NCBI GenBank assembly: GCA_902806395.1
Contig: CADCWH010000269.1
Location: 1 to 7,639, forward strand
Origin: an uncultured Thermomicrobiales bacterium
Lineage (GTDB): Bacteria > Chloroflexota > Chloroflexia > Thermomicrobiales > UBA6265
Direction of reading: 5' to 3'
Length of the DNA: 7,639 bases
Each line of letters opens with the position of its first letter. Positions within the stretch are counted from its first letter, which is position 1. Below, in pieces: positions 5,016 to 7,639 of the stretch. Under the pieces are notes generated by a model. The model made no database searches. It worked only from the letters and a program-made list of their open reading frames with translations, and was not told the DNA's origin. A program made the translations under genes and the position numbers.

Positions 5016-6335
5016 CTACCGCTGGTCCCAGGGTGGCGTCGGCAAGATGATCTGGCCGGTCGCGAGGTCCTCGGGTGCGACGATGACCTTCGCGCCGCCC
5101 TGCCATTGCACCGTCAGCGGGATATGCCCGACCTGCTGGCCGGTCTCGTCCACTCGGTACTCCCCGGGCAGGATCGTCGGCATCACCAGGGTCCGCAGTT
5201 GCTCAGTGATCGCCTCGGTATCGAGGGACCCCACGGCGTTGACCGCCGCCTCCAGGATCTGGCATCCCGCGTAGCCGGTCGCCGCGTGGTAGTCCGGGTC
5301 GCGGCCGTGCAACTGCTGATAGGCGGCGACGAACTCGCTGTTCCCGGGGGTCTCGACCTCGGGCTCCCACATCGAGGGGCCGAGCACGTAGTCCGCGTCC
5401 GCACCCAGGTTCTCGACGAACTCGGGCTGGGCGGCGCCGACCGAGAACGCGTAGAGCCGGGGGTTGACACCCAACTCTTTGGCCTGACGGACGATCAGTA
5501 CCGAATCCGGCAGGTAGCTGCCGCCGATCAGCATGTCGGGGTCTTCGTCACGGATTCGCGTCAGCACGGAGGAGACATCGGTCGCCTCCTGCGGGTATAG
5601 CTCCTTGACGACGACCTCGATCCCGCCCTCCTCGCAGTACGCCGCAGCCCCGTCGGCGGTCGATTGGGGGAAGAGGGCATCCTCGTGCATGATCGCCGCC
5701 GTCGCGTAACCCTGTGCCGGGGCGAGGCTCTGGATGATGTCCCGGAAGTAGTCTTGAGCGATGGAGTAGACGCCGAAGACGTAGCGGAACCCGCGATCCC
5801 AGATCTCGCCGGCCGACGCCCCGGCTACCAGGAGTGGCTGACGGGCGGGCTCGGTGACCTGGGCGACGGCCTGGGTCACCCCCGATGCGTAGGGGCCCAG
5901 GATCAAATCCACCTGGTCCTCATCGAGGAGGCGCTGGTAGAGTCGGGCGCCGGTCGCGGGATCGGACTGGTCGTCGTAGATGACCATCCGGACCGGGCGC
6001 CCGAGAACGCCACCGCTCTGGTTCTTCTGCGACTCCCAGAGCAGGTAGGCCTCCTGCTGATACAGGCCGGTCCGGCCGTTGGAACCCGTGGTCGATACCG
6101 AGGCACCGATCAGGATCGGCTCGCCAGATGGCGGTGGCGCGGCGGGGCTAGAGGCTGGGGAGGCGGCGGGTGATGAGTCCTGGGCCGAGGCGATATCGGC
6201 GCGGAGGAGTGCGACGGCAAACGACACGGACACACCGAGCGCGGACGCCCGTCGCATCGCCTCCCGCCGAGAGATGCGCCCCGCGAACGTTGACTCCGCG
6301 AGCTGTCGGGCGATGGCATCCTCATGACGAGTCAT
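5016..6335 (-). CDS. ABC transporter substrate-binding protein, branched-chain amino acid type (Peripla_BP_6)
   Basis: Exported binding protein that captures the substrate outside the membrane for the LivHMGF channel, 439 residues. Residues 1-51 are an export signal: a charged start, SRREAMRR (22-29) with twin arginines R23-R24, then a hydrophobic stretch and IASA before Q52. This resembles a Tat signal, although the residues after RR are not the ideal F-L-K. No lipobox cysteine is present. A Ser/Pro/Ala linker (54-70) follows, then the LivJ-type domain: ILIGASVSTTGSNG (74-87), LLDEDQVDLILGPYASG (136-152), AGASAGEIWDRGFRYVFG (171-188) and YHAATGYAGCQILEAAV (349-365). The ATG at 6335 has GGAG 6 nt upstream (6345-6342). 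It is the first gene of the liv operon. The substrate cannot be fixed: the family also binds other amino acids, amides and aromatic acids. Confidence 0.95.
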   Translation of the reverse strand: MTRHEDAIARQLAESTFAGRISRREAMRRASALGVSVSFAVALLRADIASAQDSSPAASPASSPAAPPPSGEPILIGASVSTTGSNGRTGLYQQEAYLLWESQKNQSGGVLGRPVRMVIYDDQSDPATGARLYQRLLDEDQVDLILGPYASGVTQAVAQVTEPARQPLLVAGASAGEIWDRGFRYVFGVYSIAQDYFRDIIQSLAPAQGYATAAIMHEDALFPQSTADGAAAYCEEGGIEVVVKELYPQEATDVSSVLTRIRDEDPDMLIGGSYLPDSVLIVRQAKELGVNPRLYAFSVGAAQPEFVENLGADADYVLGPSMWEPEVETPGNSEFVAAYQQLHGRDPDYHAATGYAGCQILEAAVNAVGSLDTEAITEQLRTLVMPTILPGEYRVDETGQQVGHIPLTVQWQGGAKVIVAPEDLATGQIILPTPPWDQR

Positions 6336-6341
6336 TGCCTA

Positions 6342-6345
6342 CTCC
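6342..6345 (-). promoter_or_regulatory. Shine-Dalgarno site of the binding-protein gene
   Basis: GGAG on the minus strand, 6 nt before ATG 6335. It confirms the start that gives the RR signal peptide. Confidence 0.6.
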
Positions 6346-6416
6346 GTTCCTGTGGTCCCGCCCGGCCCCTGCCGGCACGACCTGCGTTTGCGGTGATGGC
6401 TCGCGCGGCCATCGAC

Positions 6417-6433
6417 CCCGCCACCGTGGCGGG
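6417..6433. other. Perfect 7-bp hairpin in the leader of the liv operon
   Basis: CCCGCCA and TGGCGGG flank a 3-nt loop. It lies between the candidate promoter and the binding-protein start, so it would be in the 5' untranslated RNA, or it could be a second hairpin ending the upstream gene. It has no T-run and no known family resemblance. Confidence 0.4.
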
Positions 6434-6456
6434 TATTCCCGTTCGGGATGGCGGTA

Positions 6457-6485
6457 GGAATAGCAGGCCAGTCGGAAATCCGCAA
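6457..6485 (-). promoter_or_regulatory. Weak candidate promoter for the liv operon
   Basis: TTGCGG (6485-6480) and TATTCC (6462-6457) on the minus strand are 17 nt apart. Each matches the sigma70 consensus at only 3 of 6 positions. The location, about 120 bp before the binding-protein ATG, is suitable, but matches this weak are common by chance. Confidence 0.25.
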
Positions 6486-6500
6486 CAGCAGACGCGTCGG

Positions 6501-6526
6501 GGCCACCGTCCGGCCCGACGATCGCC
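6501..6526 (-). terminator. Candidate terminator hairpin after the threonine synthase gene
   Basis: Twelve bases after the stop, GGCGATCGTC (6526-6517) pairs with GACGGTGGCC (6510-6501) in a 10-bp stem with one mismatch and one G-U around a 6-nt loop. No T-run follows, so it is a stem in the right place rather than a proven intrinsic terminator. Confidence 0.35.
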
Positions 6527-6538
6527 GTCCTGCCGATG

Positions 6539-7639
6539 TCAGCTCATCGCTCGCACGGCTGCCACCAGGTCAGCCGGGTCGAGGACCGGCACTTCGCGTT
6601 CCTCGATCAGGTCGGTGTGCATCAGTCCGGAGCCGGTCGAGAAGATCACCACCTCATCGTCCGGGGACAGGATCCCTCGCCCCAGCAAATCGCGGGCGGC
6701 GACGATCGCGGCGCCCGCTTCGGGGGCGATGAACATCCCTTCCCGGCGGGCGGCGAGGGCCATGCCGTCGAGCAGGGACTCGTCGGATACCGTGATCGCC
6801 ACCCCTCCGCTCTCCCGCACCGCGTCCAGGATCAGGTAGTCCCCGATCGCTACCGGAACCCGCATCCCCGGCGCGACCGTCTCGGCACCTTCCCAGAGCG
6901 GTGCGTGGCGGTCGCCCGCATCGTACGCCCTGGCGATCGGCGCGCACCCTTCCGCCTGGACCACGATCATCTTGGGCCGCTCGGACCCGATCTTTCCCAT
7001 CGCCTCCAACTCCGCGAAGGCCTTCCACATCCCGACGATGCCGGTCCCGCCACCGGTCGGGTAGATGATCGCGTCGGGCAGCCGCCAGCCGAGTTGCTCG
7101 GCCAGCTCCAAGCCCATCGTCTTCTTGCCCTCGGCCCGGTATGGCTCCTTCAATGTCGAGAGGTCGCACCAGCCGTGCTCTGCCGCACCCGCCCTGATCA
7201 GGGCCCCGCAATCGTTGATCAAGCCATCGACGAGGAAGACCCGGGCCCCGAACGCCTCGCACTCGGCCCGCATCACCGCCGGGGCGTCGGCCGGCATCGC
7301 CACCACCGCCGCAATACCGGCACGCGCGGCGTAGGCGGCCATCGCCGCAGCCGCATTGCCCGCCGAGGGGAGGGCCACGGCCGTCGCCCCCAGTTCCTTG
7401 GCCCGCGACACCGCCATACCGAGGCCCCGCGCCTTGAAGCTGCCGGTGGGGTTCAGCCCCTCCTCCTTCGCCAGCAGGCGCCCGAACCCGAACTCCGCCG
7501 CCAATCGGGGCAATCCCAACAGTGGCGTTCCGCCCTCGCCGAGCGTCAGGGCATTAGCCGGGTCGCGGACCGGCAGAATCTCGTGATACCGCCAGAGGTC
7601 CCAGGGTCTCGCCGCCAGGGCATCGTGGGTCATCGCCGC
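6539..7639 (-). CDS. thrC: Threonine synthase-like PLP-dependent enzyme (probably 5' partial)
   Basis: Would convert O-phosphohomoserine to threonine (EC 4.2.3.1), the last step of threonine synthesis, in the cytoplasm. Fold-type II PLP enzyme. Numbering from ATG 7633 (364 residues): WRYHEILPV (14-22) and LGEGGTPLL (31-39), both typical of ThrC; NPTGSFKARG (61-70) with the PLP-binding lysine K67; SAGNAAAAMAAYAARAG (90-106); the phosphate-binding glycine loop PTGGGTG (192-198); and FSTGSG (331-336) near the C-terminus. ATG 7633 is possible, but the frame stays open to the edge. Many relatives have an extra N-terminal piece with a zinc-ribbon-like Cys pair ending just before ELAARP..WRY, so the real start is probably outside the window. 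Related threonine/serine dehydratases are an alternative, but the GEGGTPLL opening and WRY motif favour ThrC. It faces the same way as the liv operon, with a 203-bp gap. Confidence 0.9.
   Translation of the reverse strand, partial: AAMTHDALAARPWDLWRYHEILPVRDPANALTLGEGGTPLLGLPRLAAEFGFGRLLAKEEGLNPTGSFKARGLGMAVSRAKELGATAVALPSAGNAAAAMAAYAARAGIAAVVAMPADAPAVMRAECEAFGARVFLVDGLINDCGALIRAGAAEHGWCDLSTLKEPYRAEGKKTMGLELAEQLGWRLPDAIIYPTGGGTGIVGMWKAFAELEAMGKIGSERPKMIVVQAEGCAPIARAYDAGDRHAPLWEGAETVAPGMRVPVAIGDYLILDAVRESGGVAITVSDESLLDGMALAARREGMFIAPEAGAAIVAARDLLGRGILSPDDEVVIFSTGSGLMHTDLIEEREVPVLDPADLVAAVRAMS

Noticed and set aside
5664..6173. Plus-strand open frame of 169 codons
   Set aside because: It is antisense to the substrate-binding protein gene and has no independent support.
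1..7639. CRISPR array, tRNA, rRNA or insertion sequence
   Set aside because: No regularly spaced repeats, no tRNA-like cloverleaf, no rRNA sequence and no transposase or terminal inverted repeats were seen on either strand.

Overview
This is a very GC-rich (about 65-70 %) bacterial window in which every gene I can support lies on the minus strand, so it reads right to left. Three things suggest a thermophilic Chloroflexota of the Thermomicrobia/Sphaerobacter kind: the GC content, the substrate-binding protein with an RR-type signal peptide followed by a Ser/Pro/Ala-rich linker, and the sequence style of the threonine synthase. This is a lineage guess from sequence character, not a database result.

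Right part (about 7639 to 6539): a PLP-dependent threonine synthase-like enzyme, probably cut at its N-terminus by the window edge. A 200-bp gap follows, with two hairpins and a weak candidate promoter.

Centre (6335 to 1408): a complete five-gene branched-chain-amino-acid-type (Liv/HAAT) ABC importer in the order substrate-binding protein, LivH, LivM, LivG, LivF. LivH/LivM and LivM/LivG overlap by 4 bp and LivG/LivF by 11 bp, so the four membrane and ATPase genes are translationally coupled. The binding-protein gene is set apart by 145 bp carrying a perfect 10-bp GC hairpin, the usual arrangement for making more binding protein than permease. Start codons were chosen by Shine-Dalgarno sites: LivG starts at ATG 2878, LivM at a GTG and LivF at a TTG.

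Left part (1407 to 1): a separate transcription unit begins just after livF. A good sigma70-type promoter (TTGACG, 17-nt spacer, TATCCT) is placed so that RNA would start only a few nucleotides before a clear FMN (RFN) riboswitch aptamer at 1296-1158. A 276-nt leader follows, containing a long three-tier stem (1111-1039). Then comes a DppB/OppB-type permease gene that runs off the left edge with 293 codons visible. An FMN riboswitch ahead of a peptide/nickel-type ABC importer, rather than rib genes or the known flavin transporters, is the most interesting observation. It suggests a possible flavin or flavin-precursor uptake system. The aptamer also carries an 18-nt palindromic extension in its P2 loop.
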